A stretch of 64,000 bases of DNA from an uncultured Porphyromonadaceae bacterium. Its GTDB lineage: Bacteria > Bacteroidota > Bacteroidia > Bacteroidales > Muribaculaceae. Where the stretch lies: assembly GCA_900545955.1 (NCBI GenBank), contig URAU01000002.1, forward strand, positions 62,001 to 126,000, in the 5' to 3' direction. Positions 17,493-25,677 of the stretch are shown one piece after another (position 1 is the first letter of the stretch; each line of letters starts with the position of its first letter). The notes under the pieces are model-generated. The model did no database searches. It saw nothing but the letters and a program-made list of their open reading frames with translations, and had not been told where the DNA came from. A program made the translations under genes and the position numbers.

Positions 17493-17542
17493 CAATCGTT
17501 AACAGTGATGCTTCTTAAATCGCTTCACAACACGTCTTCTAT

Positions 17543-18415
17543 ATGGGAGCCGAGAGGAAAGGACTGAATATTAGCCGACTGCTTGTATGGCTGCTGGTAG
17601 CAGCAGCCGTGTGCTGTGTCATACCTGCAAAAGCCCAGATTGTGACACTGCCCGACGAGGAAATGAACGTCGATTCGCTTCGACGCGCATTTGCCGACAC
17701 CCACTATTATTTCGGCCTCTACAAAGACAACTATTTCATCTTCGGGCCCCCGGTGGGTAAGAAACCCACCGCCGAGAACACCAACGTGAAATTCCAGATT
17801 TCCGTAGCCCAGAAACTTACCAAAAGCACGCTTCCCTGGGGCACATATCTCTATCTGTACTACACACAGAAGGTATTCTGGAACATTCTGGAAAACTCCA
17901 TGCCGATGACCGATCTCAACTTCAATCCCGGTATCGGTCTGGCAAAGCCATGGTTCATCAAAAACCGCTTCGTAGGGCGCCTGAGCCTCCAGCTCGAGCA
18001 TGAAAGCAACGGCCGCGACGGCGACGAATCGCGCTCGTGGAATAAAGTGTCGTTCGGCGGCAGCGTGATGGTTGATCCCAACTTCGTGGTGTTCGGCAAA
18101 TACTGGATTCCCATCGTCGACGGCGTAAACAACAAGGACATCCTCCACTACTGCGGCATCTACCAGTTCGGCTTCCAGGTGCAGAGCGTAAACCGCAAGG
18201 TCTCAGCATCGCTCACTCTGGTAAAGCGCAAAGGCAACATATTCAACTACAACGTAATACTCGAAGGCGCATACCGCTTCTCGCGCCAAAGCAACCAGTA
18301 TCTGTTCGCACAGTTTTATTCCGGCTACGGCGAAGGGCTCCTCGCCTATAAAGAGTATCACCAGCAGTTTCGCATCGGTATCGTCATCAAGCCAACTTTG
18401 TTCTCCGAATATTGA
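17543..18415 (+). CDS. pldA: Outer-membrane phospholipase A
   Basis: 290 residues with an N-terminal signal peptide (LLVWLLVAAAVCCVIPAKAQ). The active-site segment reads HESNGRDGDESRSWN. Spacing matches E. coli OMPLA exactly: His at position 1, Ser at 3 and Asn at 15 correspond to H142, S144 and N156, and Arg at 6 and Ser at 11 correspond to calcium ligands R147 and S152. Further OMPLA marks are NYFIFGPP and YTQKVFWNI. The rest is amphipathic beta strands of a 12-stranded barrel ending in aromatic residues. It should hydrolyse phospholipids in the outer leaflet as a calcium-dependent dimer, maintaining membrane asymmetry. Confidence 0.92.
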   Translation: MGAERKGLNISRLLVWLLVAAAVCCVIPAKAQIVTLPDEEMNVDSLRRAFADTHYYFGLYKDNYFIFGPPVGKKPTAENTNVKFQISVAQKLTKSTLPWGTYLYLYYTQKVFWNILENSMPMTDLNFNPGIGLAKPWFIKNRFVGRLSLQLEHESNGRDGDESRSWNKVSFGGSVMVDPNFVVFGKYWIPIVDGVNNKDILHYCGIYQFGFQVQSVNRKVSASLTLVKRKGNIFNYNVILEGAYRFSRQSNQYLFAQFYSGYGEGLLAYKEYHQQFRIGIVIKPTLFSEY

Positions 18416-18522
18416 CCCGACGTTGAAGACGTGTCATAACGGCCCATCTGCGGCGTCGCCGAAGGATGCGGGTTCTACCATCTGGACCGTTCCGCCAACA
18501 CCTTCCCATCCGGACAAATACA

Positions 18523-18571
18523 AAGCGGTGTGTCAAAATGCTGAATTCTGACACACCGTTTCTGCTTTTTA
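18523..18571. terminator. Bidirectional terminator between convergent pldA and M48 peptidase genes
   Basis: CGGTGTGTCA (18526-18535) pairs perfectly with TGACACACCG (18549-18558). TTTCTGCTTTTT follows on the plus strand, and the flanking CAAATACAAA gives a T-rich tail on the minus strand. It lies between two converging stop codons. Confidence 0.8.
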
Positions 18572-18581
18572 TCGGATGATT

Positions 18582-19388
18582 TTATTTCTTTTCGGCAGCC
18601 GGACGCTCGATGCCGTCGGCGTTGCAGCGTTCTGTCATACGCTTGATGCGCTCGGCCGTCTCGGGATGTGAAGAGAACATCTTGCTGATATAGCTTGCCT
18701 TCTGGCCTGAGCCGCCCTCCATGCTCTGGAGTTTCTCAAATGCCTGGACCATCCCCCAGGGGTTCTTGCCGTTCTTCTTAAGGAACTCATAGCCATAGTC
18801 GTCGGCTTCCTTTTCCTGTTTCTGCGAATATTTGGCGTTCAGAAGGCTCTGGCCGAGAGTTCCAAGCTGCGAATCGGTCAGGGCTGCGGCCTTTCCGTTC
18901 GACGACGCAATCGCATCCTTAAGCGCGCCCGTCAGGAGTTCCTGCTTGAAGGCTTTCTTGGAGTGGTGGAGACCAACGTGTCCGATTTCATGGCCGATTA
19001 CACCGAGCAGTTCATCGTCGGTCATTATATCCATCAACGAGGAGAAAACGCGCACCGAACCGTCGGCACATGCGAAAGCGTTGACATCGATTACGTCGTA
19101 GACCTTGAAGTTCAGCGGCGTGCCGTCCACTTCCTTGAGGTCTCCGGTGAGTTTACGCAGACGGATGGTGTAGGCATTATTTTCGTCGGGCACGGGATTG
19201 TGCTCGTCCATCCAGTCGACGGATTCCTTGACGTATTCAGCCATCTGCTTGTCGGTGAGCGTAAAGGCCTTTGCGGCCTGCTTTCCGGCGCTGATGGCCT
19301 TCTTGAGGTTGAACTGGGCATTTACTGCCGGAGATGCCACGGCCAGACAGAGTGCCATAGCGGCGATTTTGAAAAGATTGGTTTTCAT
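18582..19388 (-). CDS. Periplasmic M48-family metallopeptidase
   Basis: 268 residues with a signal peptide ending near VNAQ, so exported. The zinc site is HEIGHVGLHH (HExxH) with the third ligand Glu in EKEADDYGYEFL, diagnostic of M48 (HtpX/BepA/LoiP-like) enzymes. It lacks TPR repeats and membrane helices, so it resembles stand-alone LoiP/YcaL-type peptidases that act in outer-membrane quality control; the exact role is inferred. The C-terminus is charged (PAAEKK). It converges on pldA with a shared terminator. No canonical -7 box was found upstream. Confidence 0.9.
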   Translation of the reverse strand: MKTNLFKIAAMALCLAVASPAVNAQFNLKKAISAGKQAAKAFTLTDKQMAEYVKESVDWMDEHNPVPDENNAYTIRLRKLTGDLKEVDGTPLNFKVYDVIDVNAFACADGSVRVFSSLMDIMTDDELLGVIGHEIGHVGLHHSKKAFKQELLTGALKDAIASSNGKAAALTDSQLGTLGQSLLNAKYSQKQEKEADDYGYEFLKKNGKNPWGMVQAFEKLQSMEGGSGQKASYISKMFSSHPETAERIKRMTERCNADGIERPAAEKK

Positions 19389-19441
19389 ATTCGGGATGCA
19401 AATAAGATTTTACGGAAATGCGAAATCGCGTGCAAAATTAG

Positions 19442-19449
19442 TAAATTTG
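19442..19449 (+). promoter_or_regulatory. -7 element for the small membrane protein at 19497
   Basis: TAAATTTG fits TAnnTTTG, 47 nt before the ATG; no clear -33 box. Confidence 0.45.
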
Positions 19450-19496
19450 CCCCTCATAAAGCAAATATCCCCGACCTCAAATCCTCACTCGAGATT

Positions 19497-20069
19497 ATGG
19501 CAAAAGGTAGTAACAAAGGCCTTATCCAGCATATCGCCCTGGGACTGACAGCCATAGCCCTTGGCTTTACGGCTGTAATCATCTACGCCAACACTCTGGT
19601 GGAATGGTGGATACCGCTGTCAATAACGGCAGTTGCGGCGGCAGCACTTTGGATGCCACTGAAAGGCGCGTGGCACAAATGGCTACAGACTGAATCTGGG
19701 TGGACTCCACCGGTAACTCATTTTGCTGCTTTTATCCTCGGAGGGTGCGCCCTGCTGCTCGCCCTGAATTATTTCGGAGCCGACGATTCCACCATCCACC
19801 GCGAGGAGGCCACCGTAGTGAGCAAAACGAGCCATAAACGCCATCACAGCCGCCGCGTAGGTCGCCGCCGCTACACTACAGGCGAACCTTACTATGTCTA
19901 CGACCTCAACCTGCGGTTTTCCGACGGCCGCACAAAATCTATCCGCGTAGAAGCCGCGCAATACAACCGCACACGCACCGGCGCCACACTCACGCTTCCG
20001 ATGGAGCGAGGGCTGCTGGGCTGGCCGGTGATAACGCGGTCGTTGGAAGCAAAAGATACAGAGAATTAG
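19497..20069 (+). CDS. Small membrane protein of unknown function with soluble C-terminal beta domain
   Basis: 190 residues from ATG 19497 (MAKGSNKGLIQHIALGLTA); the upstream part of the open frame is antisense to the M48 gene and was rejected. Three hydrophobic spans (about 9-30, 35-55, 77-97) precede a His/Arg-rich hinge (SHKRHHSRRVGRRRY) and a beta-strand region (YYVYDLNLRFSDGRTKSIRV). The last part resembles DUF3592-like periplasmic domains, but I do not recognise the family. The TAG stop overlaps the convergent queG TAA stop by 3 bases (TTAG). Confidence 0.7.
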   Translation: MAKGSNKGLIQHIALGLTAIALGFTAVIIYANTLVEWWIPLSITAVAAAALWMPLKGAWHKWLQTESGWTPPVTHFAAFILGGCALLLALNYFGADDSTIHREEATVVSKTSHKRHHSRRVGRRRYTTGEPYYVYDLNLRFSDGRTKSIRVEAAQYNRTRTGATLTLPMERGLLGWPVITRSLEAKDTEN

Positions 20070-21007
20070 CACTCCGCGCTGTCGTCGGGCAGGGCGGAGG
20101 CGTTGCGGTGAAGCCCGGCGAGCTTCGCCCGCTTTACGGCTGAATGGCGGAAAATGGCGGAAAACATCGGCTGGTCCATCTGCATTATGTCGGCACGGCT
20201 CAGGCATCGCAGCGCGGGGCGCATACGGAATTCCTCGAGCGCAGTTTCCGGCACACCGACATTGTGGGGGCATACCTGCTGGCAGACATCGCATCCATAG
20301 ACGCAATCGCCCATCAGAGGGCCAAGCGGACGGCCGCCTACCTCGGCAGGGAGCTCTCCACGATGCTCAATGGTAAGATACGAAAGGCAGCGGCGCGCGT
20401 CGAAACCCGAGGAAGCACGCAGAGCGCCTCCGGGACAGGCTGCCACACAGCGGCCGCATCCGTCGCACTGCCGTTCCATCGGCTCGTCGGGCGCGATTTC
20501 CACATCAGTGAGTATTTCAGCCAAAAACACATAGCTTCCCCACCCCGGCACGATAAGCAACCGGTTGCGCCCCGTGAAGCCCACTCCGGCCTGCCGCGCC
20601 CAATATCGTTCGAAAAGCGGCGCCGTATCCACACATATGCGGTGCCCGTAACCCTCTGCGTCCAAAAGCTCCGCAACGGGCTGCAGACGGCTTCTGAGGA
20701 CTTCGTGGTAGTCGTCGCCACGGGCATAGCGCGCCAGTTTCAGCCCGGCGCACTCGTCGGAATCATAATAGGGGAAAGCGCAGACCATGATGGTGCGTGC
20801 GCCGGGAAGCAGGAGCGCGGGATCGCGACGCACGTCGGGATAGCGCTCAAGATAGGCCATGGAGCCGTGACACCCCTCGCCTATCCATGATTCGTAGCTC
20901 CGGCACACTGCGGTGTCGACGGGCTCGCAGCGTGCGAAACCTGCCGCACAGGCGCCTGCGCTCATTGCAGCGGCGCGAAGGGTAGCCTTGAGGTTGGAGG
21001 GGATCAT
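20066..21007 (-). CDS. queG: Epoxyqueuosine reductase
   Basis: 313 residues from MIPSNLKATLRAAAM at 21007. N-terminal cobalamin-binding DUF1730-like region, then two 4Fe-4S sets: CDGCGRCVAACPGGAL and CVYGCDVCQQVCPHN, separated by the QueG signature CLSYLTIEHRG. QueG reduces epoxyqueuosine to queuosine in tRNA, with cobalamin as cofactor. Its ATG overlaps the TGA of the deacetylase gene (ATGA), indicating translational coupling within a three-gene minus-strand operon. The stop overlaps that of the convergent upstream gene. Confidence 0.94.
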   Translation of the reverse strand: MIPSNLKATLRAAAMSAGACAAGFARCEPVDTAVCRSYESWIGEGCHGSMAYLERYPDVRRDPALLLPGARTIMVCAFPYYDSDECAGLKLARYARGDDYHEVLRSRLQPVAELLDAEGYGHRICVDTAPLFERYWARQAGVGFTGRNRLLIVPGWGSYVFLAEILTDVEIAPDEPMERQCDGCGRCVAACPGGALRASSGFDARRCLSYLTIEHRGELPAEVGGRPLGPLMGDCVYGCDVCQQVCPHNVGVPETALEEFRMRPALRCLSRADIMQMDQPMFSAIFRHSAVKRAKLAGLHRNASALPDDSAEC

Positions 21008-21651
21008 TTCGAAGCAGTTGCGTCGTCGGGCTGCCCCGTAGGAATCCTGGCGAAGGTATAGCCGCGCGCGAGCAACCATTCTATGGCCTGCGGAAGGACG
21101 GCTTTCATATTGCGCTCAGCCTTTAGCGAATCATGAAACACGATGATCGAACCGTTACGGGCATAGCGGCGCACGTTGGCAAACACCTGCTCGGGCGTGA
21201 GCTTCTTGGAGTAGTCGCGAGTCACCAGGTCGTACATCACGATATTGTAGCGGTCCTTGATGGCACGCGCCTGCTTCCAGCGCAGCAATCCGTGGGGAGG
21301 CCGGAAAAGATCGCTCCCTATCAGGTCGTTGGCCTCGGAAATGTCGTGCATATATCGGTAGGCCGTAACCTTCATGCCCTGCAGATGGTGCATCGTGTGG
21401 TTGCCCACACTATGGCCGCGGCGACGCACCTCCTCGAGCAGCTGCGGATTGCGGGCCACATTGTCGCCTACCATGAAAAAGGTCGCCTTGATGCCATAGC
21501 GGTCGAGGGTGTCGAGCACCCACGGCGTCACCTCGGGGATGGGGCCGTCGTCGAAGGTGAGGAACACGACCTTCTTGTCGTGGCGCTTGAGGCGCCAGAT
21601 AGCCTCGGGAAAAAGGAGGCGGTAGAATAGCGGCGGTTGCTCGATCAGCAT
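21004..21651 (-). CDS. Polysaccharide deacetylase family protein (CE4/NodB fold)
   Basis: 215 residues from ATG 21651; an earlier start at 21708 would overlap the upstream gene. NodB motifs: motif 1 TFDDGP (catalytic base Asp and metal Asp), motif 2 GNHTMHH (metal histidines), motif 3 RPPHGLLRW, and late motif IVFHDS. Metal-dependent de-N-acetylation of peptidoglycan or another glycan is expected. No signal peptide is visible; the N-terminus (PPLFYRLLFPEAIWRL) is amphipathic and could associate with the membrane. It lies 22 nt after the DUF2723 gene and overlaps queG by 4 nt. Confidence 0.88.
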   Translation of the reverse strand: MLIEQPPLFYRLLFPEAIWRLKRHDKKVVFLTFDDGPIPEVTPWVLDTLDRYGIKATFFMVGDNVARNPQLLEEVRRRGHSVGNHTMHHLQGMKVTAYRYMHDISEANDLIGSDLFRPPHGLLRWKQARAIKDRYNIVMYDLVTRDYSKKLTPEQVFANVRRYARNGSIIVFHDSLKAERNMKAVLPQAIEWLLARGYTFARIPTGQPDDATASK

Positions 21652-21673
21652 ATCTGGGGCAGCGGATTGCGCG

Positions 21674-24600
21674 TTATTTCGACGGAAGGAAATTTTCGAG
21701 ATCAGCAAGCGATATGCCGTTGGCTATCAGCTTCTCGCTAAGAGCGTCTGTATCGCCGTCGAACTCGGTGTAGGTCTGAAGCAACTGATACAGATAGGTG
21801 GGCACATAGCGGTCGGTAAGGCTCAGGCCGCTGAATCCGCTTCCCGGAAGCGTGCGGCGCAGCTCCATGAAGTAGGGCAGATACTTGCCGTAGCGCATAA
21901 TCTCGTCCTCAAGAATCTTCAGACCTTTTGCGCGCGCATTCTTGTCGCCGGTCTCGCGCGCCACGCGCAGATAGACGTCGGCCACGGAATATCCCGTCTG
22001 GATGCTGTAGGGCACGATGCGTGTGGGCAGCTTCTCGTCCATGAGGTCAAGCACCTTCACAGCCTTGGCATAGCGGTCGGCAGCATAGACCATATCAGGT
22101 TCGGGGGTAACGCCGGAAATCGAATCCGTAAGCGGACGTGCGGCATTGTATCCCTCCACGAAAAGTGCGTAGGCCAGGTCGCTGATTGCCGTGCGGTGTG
22201 TGCTCACCATGCGGCGCACCGTCTCGTCAAGATAGATGTCGCCGCTGTCGCCGAGTGTGTCGAGGCCGCCCCAGCGGAATTTGTTGGTCACGACGTCGTA
22301 CATCTTGTCGGTGGCCGTCCAGGTAGCCCGCTCGCCGTCGGGATTGTAAAGCGGCGAAACCTGATAGGCCAGACCCGTGTTGCGCAGGTAGGGCGAAAGC
22401 GAGAGATAATATTCGTCGGGCACGGTCATGGCGAAGTAGGCCGGGCGGTTCCATCCGTTTTTGGCCGAAGTGGCGATCATGTCGAGCGAGAGGGCCTGGC
22501 TCAGCGTAGCGCCTCCGGCGGGATTCGCGGGATCCTTGTAGAGACTTACGAGGATGGCGTCGTCGGCCGCGGGAGCCTCCGCCTCGCTTATCACGCCGGC
22601 TTTCACGGCGGCATCGATGTTGGAGGGGATATACATGTTGGGATAACGCCACAGGCGCGAACCCTTCCATTGGGCATCCTTGTTGTGGTAGAGGTCGTCG
22701 AGAGCGGCGAGGGCGTCGACGCGCTCAGACTTCATGCTTTCGGGGTCGAAATAGTTGTAGGTGAGGCGGTCGAAGGCATAATCGGCCGGCGAAGCGCCGA
22801 AATCGATGGCGCGGGCGCCATCGGTGGCCACACGCATCTGGTTGGCATACCAGTCGGTGGTGAGGTAAGAGAGGTTGACCACTCGCACGTCGGTGCGGTA
22901 GCCCTCTACCTCCTGGGCATACCAGAGCGGGAAGGTGTCGTTATCGCCGTTGGTGAAGATTATGGCGTTGGGATCGAGGCTGGAGAGATAGTTCATGCCG
23001 AAATCGCGGGTGGTGTAGCGGCCGGAACGATCGTGGTCGTCCCACGTCTGGCTTACAACCTGCAGGGGCACGAAAATTCCCACGGCAAGCGTGCCGACGG
23101 CTACCCAGAGCGCCTTACGCTGGTCGCGGTGGGTTATGGTGCCATCCTCGTCGGCCTCATGGTTCTTTAGCAGATAGTTTATGAACGTCCAGAGTCCGGC
23201 TACACCCATGCCTACCCAGATGGCGAACGCATAGAATGAGCCGGCGAAAGCGTAGTCGCGCTCGCGTGGCTGCAGCGGCGGCTGGTTGAGGTAGAGCACG
23301 ATGGCGATGCCAGTCATGAAAAAGAAGAAGAAAATCACCCAGAATTGCTCGATGCCGCGCTTGGAATGGAAAGCCTGCCATGTAAGGCCGATGATGCCCA
23401 TTAAGAGCGGGAGCATGAAGAACACGTTGTGGCCTTTGTTTCCCTTGCCGTATTCGTCGGGCAGGAGGCTCTGGTCGCCCAGGCGAGGATTGTCGATGAA
23501 GGGGATTCCCGAAATCCAGTTGCCACGGTTGGCCTCGCCGTTGCCGGCGATATCGTTCTGACGGCCGGCGAAATTCCACATGAAATAGCGCCAGTACATG
23601 TAGTTGAGCTGGTAGGTGAAGAAGTAGCGCATATTCTGCGCGAACGAGGGCTGCTGCAGCTGGGCAGTCTGCAGGGTATTGCCCTCGGTATCCACCAGCA
23701 CCGGAGCATCTACCGTGGGGATGTCGGCCTCCTGAATGCCGGTCCACTCCATATAGCCCGTAGGATGCGAGCCTGCAGAGCTATACATGCGCGGGAAGAG
23801 CATACGGGGAGTCATCACGTAGTTCTTGTCGCTGAGGTATTCGGCATAGCGGTCGGTACTGTCGGAGGCTGTCTTCACTGCCTTGGCATAGATGGTGGTG
23901 GCAGGATTTTTCTTATAACCGTAGTTGCCGGCCTTGTCGACCTCGAAAAGAACGGTCGACTTGAACGACGGACCGTAGAGCAGCGGAGTCTCGCCATACT
24001 GCTCGCGGCTCAGGTAGGAGCTGAGCGAAAATACGTTGTCGGGCGCGTTCTGGTTCATCGGCGGATTGGCGTGGGAGCGGATAAGCAGAAGCGCGTAACT
24101 CGAATAGCCGATGAAAATCACGAGAATGCTAAGCGCCACGAGCGTCAGCACCCTCACGGGGAGCCGCTTGGCGGCGAAGAGCCATACGGCGAGAGCACCC
24201 ACGATAACCAGCGGAATCAGAAGCGAATGGCCGATAAAGGGAATGCCGCTAAGCAACACGGTGAGCAGAAACGAGATGCGGATGCGGTTGGCGCTCTTCT
24301 GGCGGTAAAGCGTATGGATGCTCCATACGGCCACGGCCACAAAGAGGATGGCATATACAAGCACGCCCGTATTGAAGCTCCATCCGAGAGTATTTACAAA
24401 GAAAAGCTCGAAATACTGGCTGACCTCGATGAAGCCCGGCACGAGGCCGAAGAGTATCAGCGCCACGATGACGGCCGAGATGGCCAGGGCGATGAGCGAG
24501 CCGGTGGCGGTCGTGTTGCGGAACTTACGGTAGTAGACCACAAGCACAATGGCCGGAATGCAGAGAAGATTGAGCAGGTGAACGGCTATCGAAACGCCGA

Positions 24601-25180
24601 TGATATAGGCGATGAGCACCAGATAGCGGTCGGCGTGGGGCTCGTCGGCACGGTTCTCCCATTTCAGTATAAGCCAGAATACCAGGGCTGTGCAGAAGCT
24701 CGAGAATGCGTAGACCTCGCCCTCTACGGCCGAGAACCAGAAGGTGTCGCTCCAGGCGTACATCAGGGCGCCGCATAAGCCAGAGCCGAACACCACGAGT
24801 GCCGACGTGAGGCTTATTTCGGTAGAAGAGTCCTTCACTATGAGGCGCTTCACCAGGTGGGTGATGGTCCAGAACAGCAGCAGAATTGTGGCGGCGGAGA
24901 GCAGCCCCGACATGGCATTGACCATCAGGGCAGCTTTGGTATAGTCGCCGAATGCGAAGTTTACGAAGAAACGGGCCGCGAGCATGAATATCGGGTTGCC
25001 CGGCGGGTGGCCAACCTCAAGTTTGGTGCCCTGGGCGATGAATTCCGGGCAGTCCCAGAAACTTGCCGTAGGCTCGAGCGTGCAAAGATAAGTCACGGCG
25101 GCGATTACAAAGCAAAGCCAGCCGAGAGCGTTGTTCAGCAGCCGGTAGCGGCCGAGCGATAATGTGCGTGAAGTCTGCAT
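21674..25180 (-). CDS. DUF2723 (TMEM260-type) multi-spanning O-mannosyltransferase-like protein
   Basis: 1,168 residues. The first 60 residues carry the family hallmark LEPTASFWDCPEFI followed by KLEVGHPPGNP. About 12-14 transmembrane helices fill the N-terminal 600 residues, with another group near 600-720 and a soluble C-terminal region of about 430 residues. Human TMEM260, of the same family, transfers mannose to proteins; in Bacteroidetes a role in general protein O-glycosylation or lipid-linked sugar transfer is plausible, so the substrate is inferred. First gene of the operon with the deacetylase and queG, behind a well-formed promoter at 25227-25258. Confidence 0.85.
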   Translation of the reverse strand: MQTSRTLSLGRYRLLNNALGWLCFVIAAVTYLCTLEPTASFWDCPEFIAQGTKLEVGHPPGNPIFMLAARFFVNFAFGDYTKAALMVNAMSGLLSAATILLLFWTITHLVKRLIVKDSSTEISLTSALVVFGSGLCGALMYAWSDTFWFSAVEGEVYAFSSFCTALVFWLILKWENRADEPHADRYLVLIAYIIGVSIAVHLLNLLCIPAIVLVVYYRKFRNTTATGSLIALAISAVIVALILFGLVPGFIEVSQYFELFFVNTLGWSFNTGVLVYAILFVAVAVWSIHTLYRQKSANRIRISFLLTVLLSGIPFIGHSLLIPLVIVGALAVWLFAAKRLPVRVLTLVALSILVIFIGYSSYALLLIRSHANPPMNQNAPDNVFSLSSYLSREQYGETPLLYGPSFKSTVLFEVDKAGNYGYKKNPATTIYAKAVKTASDSTDRYAEYLSDKNYVMTPRMLFPRMYSSAGSHPTGYMEWTGIQEADIPTVDAPVLVDTEGNTLQTAQLQQPSFAQNMRYFFTYQLNYMYWRYFMWNFAGRQNDIAGNGEANRGNWISGIPFIDNPRLGDQSLLPDEYGKGNKGHNVFFMLPLLMGIIGLTWQAFHSKRGIEQFWVIFFFFFMTGIAIVLYLNQPPLQPRERDYAFAGSFYAFAIWVGMGVAGLWTFINYLLKNHEADEDGTITHRDQRKALWVAVGTLAVGIFVPLQVVSQTWDDHDRSGRYTTRDFGMNYLSSLDPNAIIFTNGDNDTFPLWYAQEVEGYRTDVRVVNLSYLTTDWYANQMRVATDGARAIDFGASPADYAFDRLTYNYFDPESMKSERVDALAALDDLYHNKDAQWKGSRLWRYPNMYIPSNIDAAVKAGVISEAEAPAADDAILVSLYKDPANPAGGATLSQALSLDMIATSAKNGWNRPAYFAMTVPDEYYLSLSPYLRNTGLAYQVSPLYNPDGERATWTATDKMYDVVTNKFRWGGLDTLGDSGDIYLDETVRRMVSTHRTAISDLAYALFVEGYNAARPLTDSISGVTPEPDMVYAADRYAKAVKVLDLMDEKLPTRIVPYSIQTGYSVADVYLRVARETGDKNARAKGLKILEDEIMRYGKYLPYFMELRRTLPGSGFSGLSLTDRYVPTYLYQLLQTYTEFDGDTDALSEKLIANGISLADLENFLPSK

Positions 25181-25226
25181 TTAAAATGGGGATAACATGG
25201 TGGGCACGTATGCCCGCTTCAAGCTG

Positions 25227-25258
25227 CAAATTTACTCCAACCCCCTCTTTTCCCCAAA
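25227..25258 (-). promoter_or_regulatory. Full Bacteroidetes promoter for the DUF2723-deacetylase-queG operon
   Basis: Minus strand -33 TTTG (25255-25258), 20 nt spacer, -7 TAAATTTG (25227-25234), 46 nt before the ATG. Both boxes and spacing agree with the consensus. Confidence 0.8.
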
Positions 25259-25337
25259 CTTTTCACTTTTTTTCGCACGCATAGCTCCCGATAAATACCC
25301 TGATTCCATTGATTTCCACACCACTTGATGTAGCCAC

Positions 25338-25415
25338 AAAAAAAAATTACTCGTCGTCACGACGAATAATCTTCTTACCTTAAATCTAATACCATGAAAA
25401 ACTGATGCAAATATA
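25338..25415 (-). ncRNA. Candidate tiny transcription unit: promoter, six-codon ORF, intrinsic terminator
   Basis: On the minus strand: -7 box TATATTTG (25408-25415), then ATG GTA TTA GAT TTA AGG TAA (25395-25375, peptide MVLDLR), then an inverted repeat 25370-25346 with a 10-11 bp stem and a GTGAC apex, then nine T residues (25346-25338). Transcription starting near 25401 would give an RNA of about 65 nt. The -33 region is poor (TTAT). I have an impression that this block recurs in Bacteroidales genomes but cannot check. It could be an sRNA, a leader peptide or a remnant attenuator. Confidence 0.6.
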
Positions 25416-25598
25416 GAGCTAATATGTTTTACAGCATAATTTTTGAGCAAAAAACTTTATTGCATTAACTCTATTTAACAATTGCGGCCACCAAAAAACC
25501 TGTTTTGCCGACATAATGTCATCAAATCAGCCTATTTATAAGCATGTTGCAGTTTTGGCGGCAGTTTTGGCGGCAGAGAGTTTTTTCAGCTCATGAGT
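25371..25598. other. AT-rich intergenic stretch without a gene
   Basis: The short frames here have no coding character. It holds two 12-bp direct repeats GCAGTTTTGGCG (25549-25560 and 25561-25572) and part of the candidate small transcription unit. Nothing else was recognised. Confidence 0.6.
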
Positions 25599-25649
25599 AA
25601 AAAAAACGGACAGCGGCATATATAGGGAAAATATACAGCGCTGTCCGTT
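25599..25649 (-). terminator. Terminator of the efflux operon
   Basis: On the minus strand an 11-bp perfect stem (25649-25639 with 25615-25605, AACGGACAGCG type) encloses an AT-rich loop and is followed by eight T residues, 29 bp downstream of the last permease stop. Confidence 0.85.
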
Positions 25650-25677
25650 GTAAGCAGCATAAATATAGCGTGATGGC

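Noticed and set aside
18963..19496. Upstream extension of the small membrane-protein gene
   Set aside because: Antisense to the M48 peptidase; the membrane protein starts after its own -7 box.
25232..25450. 72-residue minus-strand open frame in the intergenic region
   Set aside because: It spans the candidate promoter, mini-ORF and terminator and the DUF2723 promoter, and has no family resemblance.
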